Position numbers and translations under genes: made by a program
The notes under the pieces: model-generated
What the model was told of the DNA's origin: nothing
The model's input: only the letters and a program-made list of their open reading frames with translations
Databases searched by the model: none
NCBI GenBank assembly: GCA_963792365.1
Contig: CAWBVW010000001.1
Span: 1,054,001-1,118,000, forward strand
From: JAOUGY01 sp963792365
Lineage (GTDB): Bacteria; Actinomycetota; Acidimicrobiia; Spongiisociales; ZC4RG35
Length of the DNA: 64,000 bases
Direction of reading: 5' to 3'
In this document: piece by piece, positions 24,533-33,416 of the stretch
How positions within the stretch are numbered: the first letter of the stretch is position 1
Layout of the letters: the number at the start of each line of letters is the position of its first letter

Positions 24533-25249
24533 GTGAGCTCCCCTCCTGCTCTCTCGGTGCGCGGCGTCGTCAAACGCTTCGGGGCGACCCTCGCGCTGGA
24601 CTCCGTAGATCTCGACGTCCAGGACGGAGAGACCGTTGCGGTCCTCGGCCCGTCTGGCTGTGGGAAGTCGACCTTGTTGAGAGTGATCGCCGGTCTGGAG
24701 CATGCGGACGCCGGCCGAGTGTTGTGGCGAGGAACCGACGTCACCGACCATCCTGCGCACGAACGCAGCTTCGGATTCATGTTCCAGGGATACGCCCTCT
24801 TCCCGCATCGCACGGTGGCACAGAACGTGGCTTTCGGCCTCCGGATGCGCGGCATCGATCCCATCGAACAGCGCAGGCGGGTTCGACAGGCACTCGAGTG
24901 GGTCGGGCTCGGGGATTTCGGCGACCGCCGGATCGAAGGCCTCTCGGGCGGCGAACAGCAGCGTGTCGCGCTCGCACGGACCCTGGCACCGGATCCTGGG
25001 CTCGTCATGCTCGACGAACCCCTCGGGGCGCTCGACCGGCGGTTGCGGGAACGGTTGGTGGGCGAAATCGATCAGCTACTGCGCGACCGCGGCGCAACGG
25101 CCCTGTACGTCACCCACGATCACGACGAGGCCGCCGCGGTTTCCGACCGAATTGCCGTCATGCGAGCAGGCGTCATCGTTCAGGTGGGCACCTACGAGGA
25201 GATCCGCAGAACACCCTCCGACCCGTGGATCAGCGACTTTCTGGCGTGA
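24533..25249 (+). CDS. thiQ: Thiamine ABC transporter ATP-binding protein
   Basis: The product is 238 residues. Walker A GPSGCGKSTLL, Q-loop MFQGYALFPHR, signature LSGGEQQRVALART, Walker B LVMLDEPLGALD and H-loop YVTHDHDEA are all intact. GTG 24533 is one base after the thiP stop. With ThiB and ThiP it completes an importer controlled by the upstream TPP riboswitch. It is shorter than FbpC/PotA paralogues because it lacks the C-terminal regulatory domain, as expected for ThiQ. Confidence 0.92.
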   Translation: MSSPPALSVRGVVKRFGATLALDSVDLDVQDGETVAVLGPSGCGKSTLLRVIAGLEHADAGRVLWRGTDVTDHPAHERSFGFMFQGYALFPHRTVAQNVAFGLRMRGIDPIEQRRRVRQALEWVGLGDFGDRRIEGLSGGEQQRVALARTLAPDPGLVMLDEPLGALDRRLRERLVGEIDQLLRDRGATALYVTHDHDEAAAVSDRIAVMRAGVIVQVGTYEEIRRTPSDPWISDFLA

Positions 25250-25261
25250 GCCGTGGAGTCT

Positions 25262-26018
25262 TCAGCCCACCACGTTGAAGGTGGCGAACAGCCCGTGCAA
25301 CGCATCGAGGTCGGCATCCACCACCAGCTGGACGAGCATGAGCGCGGTGTACGACCCGTCCTCCGGGACTGCCGCCAGCACCACGATTGCGCTCTCCGTG
25401 CCTCCACACGAGTCCCCCACCTGATACCGCCCAACGAAGACCAGGTCCGAGTAGTCGACGACTCTCAGGTCGGTGCACGCGTCGGCGAAGCCGCCTCCGT
25501 ATTCATTCAGGGTTCCTGCGATGTCGTTGGTCGGTTCGAGCTTCACGAACACCATTCCCGATGTCGTGAAGTTGTTGATGAACCCGTCGATGCTGGTTGC
25601 GGCAGCGATGTACGGGATCGTGGAACCGTCTTCCTCGACGATCGGTGACGGGTCGATGTCGGACCATTCGACCGGGACCTCGACCACGATGGCGCCGGTG
25701 TCGTCGGTGATGCTCTGATACGCCGAGTAGGTGGCCGGACCGCCGCTGTCGTCGACGGTCACCTCCTCTACGATCTCGTCGGCGAACGAGAAAGCCGGCT
25801 CGATCGGCAGGCCGTTCATCGACGTGATGATCTCCCCGGGCAGAATGTCCGCGCCTGCGACCGCTGACCCGGCCGTCACGCCCGCCACCGACACACCCTG
25901 AGATGCCGAGAGCCTCGTCGTACACGGCCCAACCGTTGATGCCGAGCGACTCGAAATCGCCGTCTTGTAGGCTGTCGACCACGGGCTGAGCTAGATCGGA
26001 GACGACGCGGGCGTGGTT
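25262..26018 (-). pseudogene. Relic of a trypsin-like serine protease (C-terminal PDZ part only)
   Basis: One frame gives VVSDLAQPVV and DGDFESLGINGWAVYDEA, the junction between protease and PDZ domains in S1-type proteases. The PDZ sequence (SVAGVTAGSAVAGADILPG, then ITSMNGLPI) continues in another frame from about 25895. A further region of about 150 residues, with YSDLVFVGRYQVGDSCGG, is open to 25262. The catalytic His/Asp/Ser domain is missing, because the next gene's control region begins there. This is a 5'-truncated and frameshifted gene remnant, though the C-terminal 210 codons could still be translated. Confidence 0.7.
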
Positions 26019-26046
26019 GCGCGATCTACAGGAACGACAACATGTT

Positions 26047-26095
26047 TCTGAGACAACGATGAGAACCGATGGCAGGTTCTCACAGGGCTCTCAGA
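26047..26095. promoter_or_regulatory. Nested dyad with 7-on/7-off spacing upstream of the MprA-like regulator
   Basis: TCTGAGA (26047), GAGAACC (26061), GGTTCTC (26075) and TCTCAGA (26089) are four 7-base blocks separated by exactly seven bases. The inner and outer pairs are perfect inverted repeats sharing one centre at 26071. The block ends 10 bp before the -10 box and would cover the -35 region. It is probably an autoregulatory operator. Confidence 0.7.
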
Positions 26096-26104
26096 CCAAT
26101 GCAA

Positions 26105-26110
26105 TATCCT
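26105..26110 (+). promoter_or_regulatory. Leaderless -10 box (TATCCT) for the MprA-like regulator
   Basis: TATCCT is followed by seven bases and ATG 26118. There is no ribosome site between them. Confidence 0.5.
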
Positions 26111-26117
26111 CGTCGCC

Positions 26118-26804
26118 ATGGCACACGGGAAACTGCTGGTGGTCGAGGACGATCGCGGAGTGCGGGAGTCGTTGGCACGAGCGCTCCAGTATGAGGGATA
26201 CGACGTCGCGGTTGCAGAAGATGGGTTCAAGGCGGTGGAAGCGGTTCGTTCAGAATCGCCCGACGGCCTCATCCTCGATGTGATGATGCCCGGCCTCGAC
26301 GGGCTCGACGTGGCCCGCAAGATCCGAGCCGACGGCAACACCGTCCCCATCCTCATGCTCACCGCACGCCACGAGATATCCGACCGCGTTGCAGGACTCG
26401 ACGCAGGCGCCGACGACTACCTCGTGAAACCCTTCGCCCTCGACGAGCTTCTCGCCCGACTGCGCGCCCTGCTGCGTCGTAGCGGCGTCACCGAGACCAG
26501 CGAGGTGCTCACGGTGGGTGATCTCAGCCTCGACCCGGCGGCGCGCACGGTCCACCGAGATGGTCGACGCGTCGAGCTCACCAAGACCGAGTTCGATCTG
26601 CTCGAACTCCTCGTGTTCAACGCCGGCATCGTCCTCACCCGCGAGGTCATCTTCGAACGCATCTGGGGCTACGACTTCGAAACCAGCTCGAACTCCCTGG
26701 ACGTGTACATCGGATATCTCCGCCGCAAGCTCGAGGCCAACGACGAGCCGCGGCTCGTTCACACCGTGCGGGGCGTCGGCTACGTCGCCAGAGCCGAGCC
26801 TTGA
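26118..26804 (+). CDS. OmpR-family response regulator (MprA-like)
   Basis: The product is 228 residues. The receiver domain has Asp54 in LILDVMMPG, and VKPFALDELLARLRALLRR follows. The C-terminal winged helix includes RVELTKTEFDLLELL and SNSLDVYIGYLRRKL, close in style to MprA/TcrA regulators of Actinobacteria. The kinase start overlaps its stop (TGATG). The nested dyad at 26047-26095 is the likely autoregulatory site. In Mycobacterium, MprAB answers envelope stress; transfer of that role is inference. Confidence 0.93.
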   Translation: MAHGKLLVVEDDRGVRESLARALQYEGYDVAVAEDGFKAVEAVRSESPDGLILDVMMPGLDGLDVARKIRADGNTVPILMLTARHEISDRVAGLDAGADDYLVKPFALDELLARLRALLRRSGVTETSEVLTVGDLSLDPAARTVHRDGRRVELTKTEFDLLELLVFNAGIVLTREVIFERIWGYDFETSSNSLDVYIGYLRRKLEANDEPRLVHTVRGVGYVARAEP

Positions 26805-28135
26805 TGAGCCTGCGTTCTCGCTGGGCTTCGACGCTCGCCGCTCTCGCGGCCATCGCAGTCGGCGTGGGACTTGCTGCCTCGCTGGTCTTCATCGAAGGCC
26901 AACTACGTCGGCAGGTCGACACCGACCTGACCGAACGCGTCGCCGTGCTGCCCGTGGACCTTCGCGCCTTCCTCGGGCAGAACTTCGGTGGTCTGGCAGG
27001 TCGGAGGCGCCCGATCGAGCTCGACGCGGTCATCCAACTGGTGAGATCCGACGGAACCGTTCTGGGCCTCGAAGAGGCGCCCGTGCTGCCGGTGGACGAG
27101 CGCGACAGGGCGCTCGCCGAAGGCGGGGGCGAGCCGTTCATACGAACAGTCGACGTGGGCGATGTCCCCTATCGGATGATCACGGCCTCCTTCGACAGTC
27201 CGCGACTGCAGGGAGCCGTGCAGATCGGAGTCGACATCTCCGGGACCGAAAGGGCCTTGTCCGCTCTTCGGAGACGACTCGTTGTCATGTGGGTCGCGGC
27301 GAGCGCAATCGCAGGATTGGTGGGATGGCTGGCTGCCCGGAGGGCGGTCGGTCCGATCGAGCGCCTCACCGAGGCGGCGGAGCACGTGGCCGCAACCGAG
27401 CGCCTCGATGTGGAGCTCGACACGCAGGCGCCGGCCGAGATCGGCCGTCTCGCCACCGCGTTCTCATCGATGCTCACTGCCCTCCGTCGGTCGCGCGAGC
27501 AACAGGCACAGCTCGCCTCCGATGCAGGGCACGAGTTCCGGACGCCCTTGACCGCACTCCGAACCAACCTGGAGACGCTGGACCGGCGCGCAGACGATCT
27601 CAGCCCTGAACAACGCAAGGAGATACTTGGTGCAGCCATCTCCGAGGTCGGCGAACTGTCCGTTCTGTCGGCAGAGCTGGTCGACCTTGCGTCCGACGCC
27701 GGCCGGGGCCAGGAAACGACGCGGTCTGTCGATCTCTTCGACCTGGTATCCGGCGTAGCCGACATCTTCCGTCGGCGTGTGAGCCAGCCGCTCGAAGTGT
27801 CAGGATCGGGCGAGATCGTGGAGGCGAGACCGCTCCAACTCGAGCGCGCCGTGTCGAATCTGATCGACAACGCCCGGAAATGGAGCCCGCGCGATGCTCC
27901 GATCGAGATCATCGTGAACGGTCGTTCGATCCGGGTCCGTGATCACGGGCCTGGCATCGGCGAGGACGATCTCCCTCACGTCTTCGATCGCTTCTATCGC
28001 TCGGTCGACGCGAGAGCCACTCCCGGTTCAGGCCTGGGACTGGCGATCGTGGAGACGATCGTCGAAGGCCACGGCGGCACCGTCAGCGTCTCCAACCATC
28101 CCGACGGTGGTGCGGTCGTCGGATTCAGTTTGTGA
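26804..28135 (+). CDS. Sensor histidine kinase (MprB-like)
   Basis: The product is 443 residues. It has a transmembrane helix at about 8-30, an extracytoplasmic sensor of about 120 residues, a second helix near 160-180, a HAMP domain, a HisKA domain with His243 in HEFRTPLTALRTN and an ATPase domain with NLIDNARKWSP, DHGPGIGEDDL and GSGLGLAIVET. ATG 26804 was taken over TTG 26801 because it overlaps the regulator stop. It is the cognate partner of the MprA-like regulator. Confidence 0.92.
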   Translation: MSLRSRWASTLAALAAIAVGVGLAASLVFIEGQLRRQVDTDLTERVAVLPVDLRAFLGQNFGGLAGRRRPIELDAVIQLVRSDGTVLGLEEAPVLPVDERDRALAEGGGEPFIRTVDVGDVPYRMITASFDSPRLQGAVQIGVDISGTERALSALRRRLVVMWVAASAIAGLVGWLAARRAVGPIERLTEAAEHVAATERLDVELDTQAPAEIGRLATAFSSMLTALRRSREQQAQLASDAGHEFRTPLTALRTNLETLDRRADDLSPEQRKEILGAAISEVGELSVLSAELVDLASDAGRGQETTRSVDLFDLVSGVADIFRRRVSQPLEVSGSGEIVEARPLQLERAVSNLIDNARKWSPRDAPIEIIVNGRSIRVRDHGPGIGEDDLPHVFDRFYRSVDARATPGSGLGLAIVETIVEGHGGTVSVSNHPDGGAVVGFSL

Positions 28136-28248
28136 GGACGGGCTTCGCCGGCAGCCAGGCACCAGTCAGTGCTTGCTCATGGCTGGGATTGCAGGATCGA
28201 CGGACCCCTCGATGATCACAACGGGGATGCGCCGGGCGTCTCCAGGCC

Positions 28249-28262
28249 GGGGACTGGAGACC
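28249..28262. repeat. Inverted copy of the 14-mer seen at 10404
   Basis: GGGGACTGGAGACC here is the exact reverse complement of 10404-10417. It lies in a 185-bp space after the kinase gene that holds no other recognised feature. Confidence 0.5.
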
Positions 28263-28320
28263 GGACGCTGGGGACCGTTTTCGGCTCCTCGCCCCTCGCT
28301 GGCGAGGCCAATCCTCGCCG

Positions 28321-28584
28321 CTAGTGCCTCGGATGGGCCTTGACGGCTTCGACCGCTTCGGCGACACGGGCGGTGATCGTGGTGTGGTAGCCGTCCTGCT
28401 CGAGTCGGGCCGCGGTCATCGCCCGCCCCTCCTCGGTGGAGACGTAGGCAGGTGCCAGCTGCGACAGAGCGAAGGCCATGACGTCGGTGAGGCATTTCTC
28501 GCATCCACAGAACTCAGCGTCGGCCGCCGTCAGCCGATCTGAGATTTCGAACACGTGGTCTTCGACGAGGTTGTGCGGACGCAC
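28321..28584 (-). CDS. ComFB-family protein
   Basis: The product is 87 residues. NLVEDHVFEISDRL is followed by FCGCEKCLTDVMAFALSQLAPAYVST, the CxCxxC-type core of late-competence ComFB proteins. GTG 28584 follows AGGAG; the longer frame to 28677 has no ribosome site. Some ComFB proteins are known to bind cyclic dinucleotides, especially in cyanobacteria. No competence or diguanylate cyclase gene is nearby, so its role here is open. Confidence 0.8.
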   Translation of the reverse strand: MRPHNLVEDHVFEISDRLTAADAEFCGCEKCLTDVMAFALSQLAPAYVSTEEGRAMTAARLEQDGYHTTITARVAEAVEAVKAHPRH

Positions 28585-28678
28585 CGTTTCTCCTATAGGT
28601 CTCTCCCAATTTGTCGGCACGAATCGGGCGGGCTTGAGGAATCGGTACCATCGCGACCACCACAAGGAAGGAACCAAC

Positions 28679-29626
28679 GTGATCCGCTACCGCAGACTGG
28701 CAGCGCTGACGGTGGTGTTGGGGCTCGCTCTCGTCGCCTGTGGCGGGGGTGACAGTGCCGACACCACTGCCGCCGAGGCCACTCCCACCACCGACGCGAC
28801 ACCCGACTCCACCGTCGCGCAAGAGACGACCACCACCGAGGCAGAACCGGAGACCACGGTCGCAGCCGATCCCTGCTCCCCGGACTCGCTCGAGACGGTC
28901 CAAGCCGGGGTGCTGACCGTGGCGACCGGTGAGCCGGCGTTCCCACCATGGGTGATCGACGACGATCCGACGAATGGGCAGGGCTTCGAGTCGGCAGTGA
29001 CCTACGCCGTCGCCGACTACCTGGGCTATGACGCCGCTTCGGTCGAATGGATCCGGACCGGCTTCGACGAGGCCATCGCTCCCGGTCCGAAGGACTTCGA
29101 TTTCAACATCCAGCAGTACTCGATCACAGACGACCGCGATGAGGTTGTCGACTTCAGCGTGCCGTACTACACCACCAACCAGGCGCTCGTCGCCTACGAG
29201 GATTCACCGGTGGTGGGAGCGGCCACGGTCGCAGACCTCGTCGGTACCAAGCTCGGCGCGCAGGTGGGAACCACCAGCTTCGACTACATCGAGCAGGTGA
29301 TCCAGCCGGAGGAACCTGCTGCCGCCTACGACACCAACGCCGACGCCAAGCTGGCGCTCGACGCCAAGCAGATCGACGGTCTCGTGTTCGACCTGCCAAC
29401 CGCGTTCTACATCACTGCGGTGGAGATCCCTGAGGCATCCATCGTCGGGGTATTCGACGTGTCGCCCGAGCAGGCCGACAACTTCGGACTGCTCTTGACC
29501 GATGGCAGCCCGCTCAAGGCGTGCCTGGACGAGGCACTAGAGGCACTTCGCTCGGACGGGACGCTGGACGCCCTTGCAGAGCAGTGGATCGTGACTGGGA
29601 GCGATCTGGCCACGATCTCGTCCTGA
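28679..29626 (+). CDS. Amino-acid-type ABC transporter substrate-binding lipoprotein
   Basis: The product is 315 residues. The signal peptide has a lipobox (LVAC, Cys21) and is followed by a long Thr/Ala/Glu linker of about 45 residues. The SBP family 3 fold then follows, with VDFSVPYYTTNQALVAYE and VGTKLGAQVGTTSFDYI. GTG 28679 follows AAGGAAGG. Family 3 proteins bind polar amino acids or opines. It is the first gene of a three-gene importer operon. Confidence 0.92.
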   Translation: MIRYRRLAALTVVLGLALVACGGGDSADTTAAEATPTTDATPDSTVAQETTTTEAEPETTVAADPCSPDSLETVQAGVLTVATGEPAFPPWVIDDDPTNGQGFESAVTYAVADYLGYDAASVEWIRTGFDEAIAPGPKDFDFNIQQYSITDDRDEVVDFSVPYYTTNQALVAYEDSPVVGAATVADLVGTKLGAQVGTTSFDYIEQVIQPEEPAAAYDTNADAKLALDAKQIDGLVFDLPTAFYITAVEIPEASIVGVFDVSPEQADNFGLLLTDGSPLKACLDEALEALRSDGTLDALAEQWIVTGSDLATISS

Positions 29627-29645
29627 CGTCGGAAGGGAGCGCGAG

Positions 29646-30521
29646 ATGACACAGATCACGGCTCCCGAACCGAGCGGAAGCCGGGACCCGCTACGCGGCA
29701 GGTCCCGGCTTCTCGCCGATCTGAAGCAGTCCGGTGGACGCGGCGCCATGATCGCCTTCGTCTCCACCGTGATCTTCGTGGCGGTGGTCGTGTGGCGGGT
29801 CGGATCGTCCGAGACCTGGCCTGCCATCCGCCAGCAGTTCTTCAGCCCAGAGGACTTCATCGCGTCGTGGCCGACGGTGCTGCGCGGGTTCTGGCTGAAC
29901 ATCCGCCTATTTCTGCTCGGCGAAGTCGTGATCCTGGTGCTCTCGCTGGTGCTGGCCATGATCCGTGCCTTGCGTGGGCCGGCCTTCTTCCCTCTGCGAG
30001 CCACCGTCGTCGTCTTCATCGACGTGATCCGCGGCATCCCGATGATCCTGCTCATCATCGTCATGGGCTTCGGGATCCCGGCTCTTCAGATCCGCGGCCT
30101 TCCGAATGACTCCCTCTTCTGGGCGATGACCGCCATCATCCTCTCGTACTCCGCCTACACCGCCGAGGTGTACCGATCCGGTATCGAGTCGGTTCACGAG
30201 AGCCAACGGATGGCCGCCCGTTCCATCGGACTCACCCAGGTCCAGTCGCTGCGCCACGTGATCGTTCCCCAGGCGGTGCGGAACGTGGTGCCGGCACTGT
30301 TGAACGGCTTTGTGAGCCTCCAGAAGGACGTCTCGCTCGTCTTCATCGTCGGCGCCCGTGAGGCGGTCCGCGAAGCCCAGATCATCACGTCCCGTACTTT
30401 CAACTACACCAGTTACCTGGCCGCAACGGTGCTGTTCCTGTTGGTGTCGATCCCACTGGCGCGTTTCACGGATTGGTACTCGGAGCGAGACCGTCGTCGC
30501 AAGCAGGCGGTGTCGGCGTGA
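29646..30521 (+). CDS. Amino acid ABC transporter permease (HisM/GlnP type)
   Basis: The product is 291 residues. After a long cytoplasmic N-terminus there are about five transmembrane helices. The EAA loop reads SQRMAARSIGLTQVQSLRHVIVPQAVRNVVP, split by the usual glycine. RGIPMILLIIVMGFG is the conserved first loop of this family. GGAAGGGAG precedes the ATG. A homodimer with the adjacent ATPase would form the importer. Confidence 0.92.
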   Translation: MTQITAPEPSGSRDPLRGRSRLLADLKQSGGRGAMIAFVSTVIFVAVVVWRVGSSETWPAIRQQFFSPEDFIASWPTVLRGFWLNIRLFLLGEVVILVLSLVLAMIRALRGPAFFPLRATVVVFIDVIRGIPMILLIIVMGFGIPALQIRGLPNDSLFWAMTAIILSYSAYTAEVYRSGIESVHESQRMAARSIGLTQVQSLRHVIVPQAVRNVVPALLNGFVSLQKDVSLVFIVGAREAVREAQIITSRTFNYTSYLAATVLFLLVSIPLARFTDWYSERDRRRKQAVSA

Positions 30522-31267
30522 GCACACACAAGCTGTCGGTCCATGGCGTGGACAAGGCTTTCGATGCCCGGGTCGTCCTCCAGGACATCAATCTCCATGT
30601 CGACGCACATGAGGTGGTCTGTCTGATCGGGGCTTCCGGGTCGGGCAAGTCCACCCTGTTGAAGGCCATCGATCTCCAGATCCCCATCGACGCGGGCTCC
30701 ATCAGCCTCGACGGCGACGTCATCACCGCGCCCGGCGTGAATGCGGATGCCATCCGCGCCCGAATGGGCATCGTCTTTCAGTCGTTCAACCTGTTCCCTC
30801 ACAAGCGCGTGCTCGACAACATCACGCTCGGCCCCATCAAGGTGAAGGGCCTCGACCGGACGGTGGCCGAGGCGACTGCAATGGGCTTACTCGGCCGGTT
30901 CGGGCTCGCAGACAAGGCGAGGGAGTACCCCGATCGGCTCTCGGGTGGGCAGCAGCAGCGCGTTGCCATCATTCGCGCACTGGCGATGGAACCGACTCTC
31001 CTGCTGCTCGACGAAGTGACCTCCGCGCTCGATCCCGTGCTCGTCGGGGAAGTGCTGTCGCTTCTCCGGGAGCTGAAACAGCAGGGGATGACGATGGTGA
31101 TCGCAACACACGAGATGGGTTTCGCACGCGACACCGCCGATCGGGTGGTGTTCCTGCATGCGGGAACCGTGTGGGAGTCGGGCGTGCCCTCGAAGCTGTT
31201 CAGGACGCCCGAGCGCCCCGAGACTCAAGACTTCCTGGAGCGGATCGTCGAAGCCGGGCGGCTATGA
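30518..31267 (+). CDS. Amino acid ABC transporter ATP-binding protein (GlnQ type)
   Basis: The product is 249 residues. Walker A GASGSGKSTLLKAI, Q-loop VFQSFNLFPHK, signature LSGGQQQRVAIIRAL, Walker B LLLLDEVTSALDP and H-loop IATHEMGFA are intact. The Walker B reads DEVTSALD rather than DEPTSALD, a common variant. GTG 30518 overlaps the permease stop (GTGA). Its 3' end overlaps that of the convergent PlsY-flippase gene by six bases. Confidence 0.93.
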   Translation: MSTHKLSVHGVDKAFDARVVLQDINLHVDAHEVVCLIGASGSGKSTLLKAIDLQIPIDAGSISLDGDVITAPGVNADAIRARMGIVFQSFNLFPHKRVLDNITLGPIKVKGLDRTVAEATAMGLLGRFGLADKAREYPDRLSGGQQQRVAIIRALAMEPTLLLLDEVTSALDPVLVGEVLSLLRELKQQGMTMVIATHEMGFARDTADRVVFLHAGTVWESGVPSKLFRTPERPETQDFLERIVEAGRL

Positions 31268-32818
31268 CGTCGGGACCTTGCGGGTGTTGCGTGCCTCGAG
31301 GAACCGGCCGCCGCCTGCCATGGCACCTCCGATCGCCGGCAGCCAGTAGGAGACGATCCGGAAGGTGAGAACGGGAGTGGCGGCCACGGCGGCCGGCACC
31401 CCGAACAGCGCCAGCGCACCGACGAGCCCGGCCTCCGTGACACCGAGTCCCCCGGGAAGACCGGGCAGACCACCCACCAGCTGAGACACGCCGAACGCCG
31501 CCACCACCTGGGATGGCTTCATCTCGACGCCGAACGCGATGAGCGTGCAGCCGAGCGTGGCTGCTTCGAGCAGGACCCGTGCCGACAGGAGGCTCCACGA
31601 GCGAACGGTCATCGCGTGATCCACGAGAACGGGCTCGAGGCGAGCGCGGAACCGACGAGGCACAAAGCGTGAGAGCAATCCGAGCTTGGCGCCGAAACCG
31701 ATCATCGAGAGACCGAACACCGCCAAGGCCAAGCCGATCGGTAGCACCACGCCCGGTGAGTCGTCCGGGTAACGCGCACCGACCCACACCAATCCGAGGC
31801 CCGTGGCGGCAGAAAGACCGCCGTAGTTGAGGACGGTCGCACGCACGGCCGCCCCGGAGGTGCCCTGCGTCTCGTGGCCCACCGCCCAGGCCATCGCAAC
31901 CGGAGTGACAGCGCCACCGGCGGGGAGGAGCCGGGCCACACCTGTCGCCACCATCGCGGCACGGAATGCACCGCGCCTCGAGACGGGGCGGCCCGATTGC
32001 TCCGTTCCCTCCCTGAACAGTTCGCCGAAAGCCCACTTGGCGGCGAACTCGGTGACGCAGGCGCCGAGCAACAGAGCCGCCAGCGTGCCGCTCCAGACCA
32101 CGGACGCTGAGAACGACTCGAAGAGCCATATGTAGACGAGCGGGCCGAACACCATGAGCAGCACGACCCCACCACCCACTCCACTCAGAGGCGGTCGGTC
32201 AGGATTGACGGTGTCGCGGTCGTCGTCGTCGAACACGACCCGACGAACCATCTGGTGCGGGATGAATCCGGCATTGCCCTGAGCTCTCCGCACGATCATC
32301 ATCAGTCCGAGTCCTCCGGCCAAGGCGATCTGCTGCCACGGGGCACCGGTGACAGCCGCATATGCAGGGAGGGCCGCCCATCCGACGAATCCGGCAGGTC
32401 CGCCTCCGATCTTCCACCCGATGACGGCCCAGGCAGCCGGCCAGATCATGAGAGCCGGGGCAACCCCGACGACCACACCCACCGACGTGGCGAGCCCTCG
32501 GCCCCCACGATCGCGCCTCACGACCGGCCAGTCGTTGCCAAGCACGGCCGCCAGACCCACGAGCACCTGTGTGAGGTCGGGCATCCCCATCTGCCGAGCG
32601 ACCAGCACGGGGACGAGGCCCTTCAGGCCATCGAGAACGGCGAGGGTGACACCGGCCTTCAGCCCTCCGGTTCGTGTGGCGTTGCCGGCACCGATGTTGC
32701 CCGAACCGGAGCGTTTGAGCTCAAACCCCCACAACCGCTCGACGATGCGAACGACGGGGATCGCACCCACCAGGAATGCGGCGATGAGGTTCACCGACTG
32801 CAAAGGCAACGATGTCAT
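31262..32818 (-). CDS. PlsY-like acyltransferase fused to a flippase-type (LPG synthase TM) domain
   Basis: The product is 518 residues. About residues 1-190 match PlsY, the acyl-phosphate:glycerol-3-phosphate acyltransferase: SGSGNIGAGNATRTGG (motif 1) and GGRGLATSVG (motif 2, with Arg where PlsY has Lys). After a short Asp-rich loop come about eight helices ending in GGLPGLPGGLGVTEAGLVG, the signature of the UPF0104/LPG_synthase_TM family. The two are normally separate proteins. ATG 32818 is the first start that leaves the PlsY N-terminal helix intact; the frame extends to 32851. It is a membrane protein probably linked to phospholipid synthesis or translocation. Confidence 0.78.
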   Translation of the reverse strand: MTSLPLQSVNLIAAFLVGAIPVVRIVERLWGFELKRSGSGNIGAGNATRTGGLKAGVTLAVLDGLKGLVPVLVARQMGMPDLTQVLVGLAAVLGNDWPVVRRDRGGRGLATSVGVVVGVAPALMIWPAAWAVIGWKIGGGPAGFVGWAALPAYAAVTGAPWQQIALAGGLGLMMIVRRAQGNAGFIPHQMVRRVVFDDDDRDTVNPDRPPLSGVGGGVVLLMVFGPLVYIWLFESFSASVVWSGTLAALLLGACVTEFAAKWAFGELFREGTEQSGRPVSRRGAFRAAMVATGVARLLPAGGAVTPVAMAWAVGHETQGTSGAAVRATVLNYGGLSAATGLGLVWVGARYPDDSPGVVLPIGLALAVFGLSMIGFGAKLGLLSRFVPRRFRARLEPVLVDHAMTVRSWSLLSARVLLEAATLGCTLIAFGVEMKPSQVVAAFGVSQLVGGLPGLPGGLGVTEAGLVGALALFGVPAAVAATPVLTFRIVSYWLPAIGGAMAGGGRFLEARNTRKVPTS

Positions 32819-33017
32819 GCCCATATCTTCTCGTAACGCTATCAACTTCACTATGGGGAATCACCCTGGCCAACCCCCAGGGTCTCAGGGATGTTTCCGA
32901 CACTCGACGGTCCCAGTGCAACCGCCGGCCGAGTCGTCGGCGTCGTTGTTGGTCATTGCGCGCTCGGTCGAACACACGGTATCGACTCGGTGAACGGCAA
33001 GATCGCGAATTTTCCTC

Positions 33018-33416
33018 GTGTCAACCCTTCAGGGAACGGGGTATGTCGCCGACGGAATGGACATGATTTCCTGGATGATCATGATAGGACTGCTCTGGTA
33101 CGGCATGCGGATGTTCCGCCGATCGGTGACGCCCATCATCCGCGCCGACCACGACATCGTGGCCGAGGCCGAGCGTCTCACCGGAGTCAGATCGAATCGG
33201 TATGGATGGGCTCGCCCCGTGCTCGCCACCAGTGTGGCCTGGGCCGGCCTCATGGCCACTCTCACACCGGTCAACCCCACTCTGGCGGTGTGGGTCGGCG
33301 GCATCGTTGTTGCGTTGGGTGCTTTCGCTACGGCTTTGGCGCTCCCGGACCCGACGAAGATCGACGACGCGGACTTCGACGCAGCGCTACGCGACCTGCT
33401 CGATCAGTCCTCCTAA
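33018..33416 (+). CDS. Small membrane protein
   Basis: The product is 132 residues from GTG 33018, or 119 from ATG 33057 (MDMISWM), which is equally likely. It has an N-terminal hydrophobic helix (MISWMIMIGLLWYGMRMF), a polar loop, and a two-helix hairpin near 68-110, with a short acidic tail. No family was recognised. It ends by overlapping the 3' end of the convergent thioesterase gene by four bases. Confidence 0.6.
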   Translation: MSTLQGTGYVADGMDMISWMIMIGLLWYGMRMFRRSVTPIIRADHDIVAEAERLTGVRSNRYGWARPVLATSVAWAGLMATLTPVNPTLAVWVGGIVVALGAFATALALPDPTKIDDADFDAALRDLLDQSS

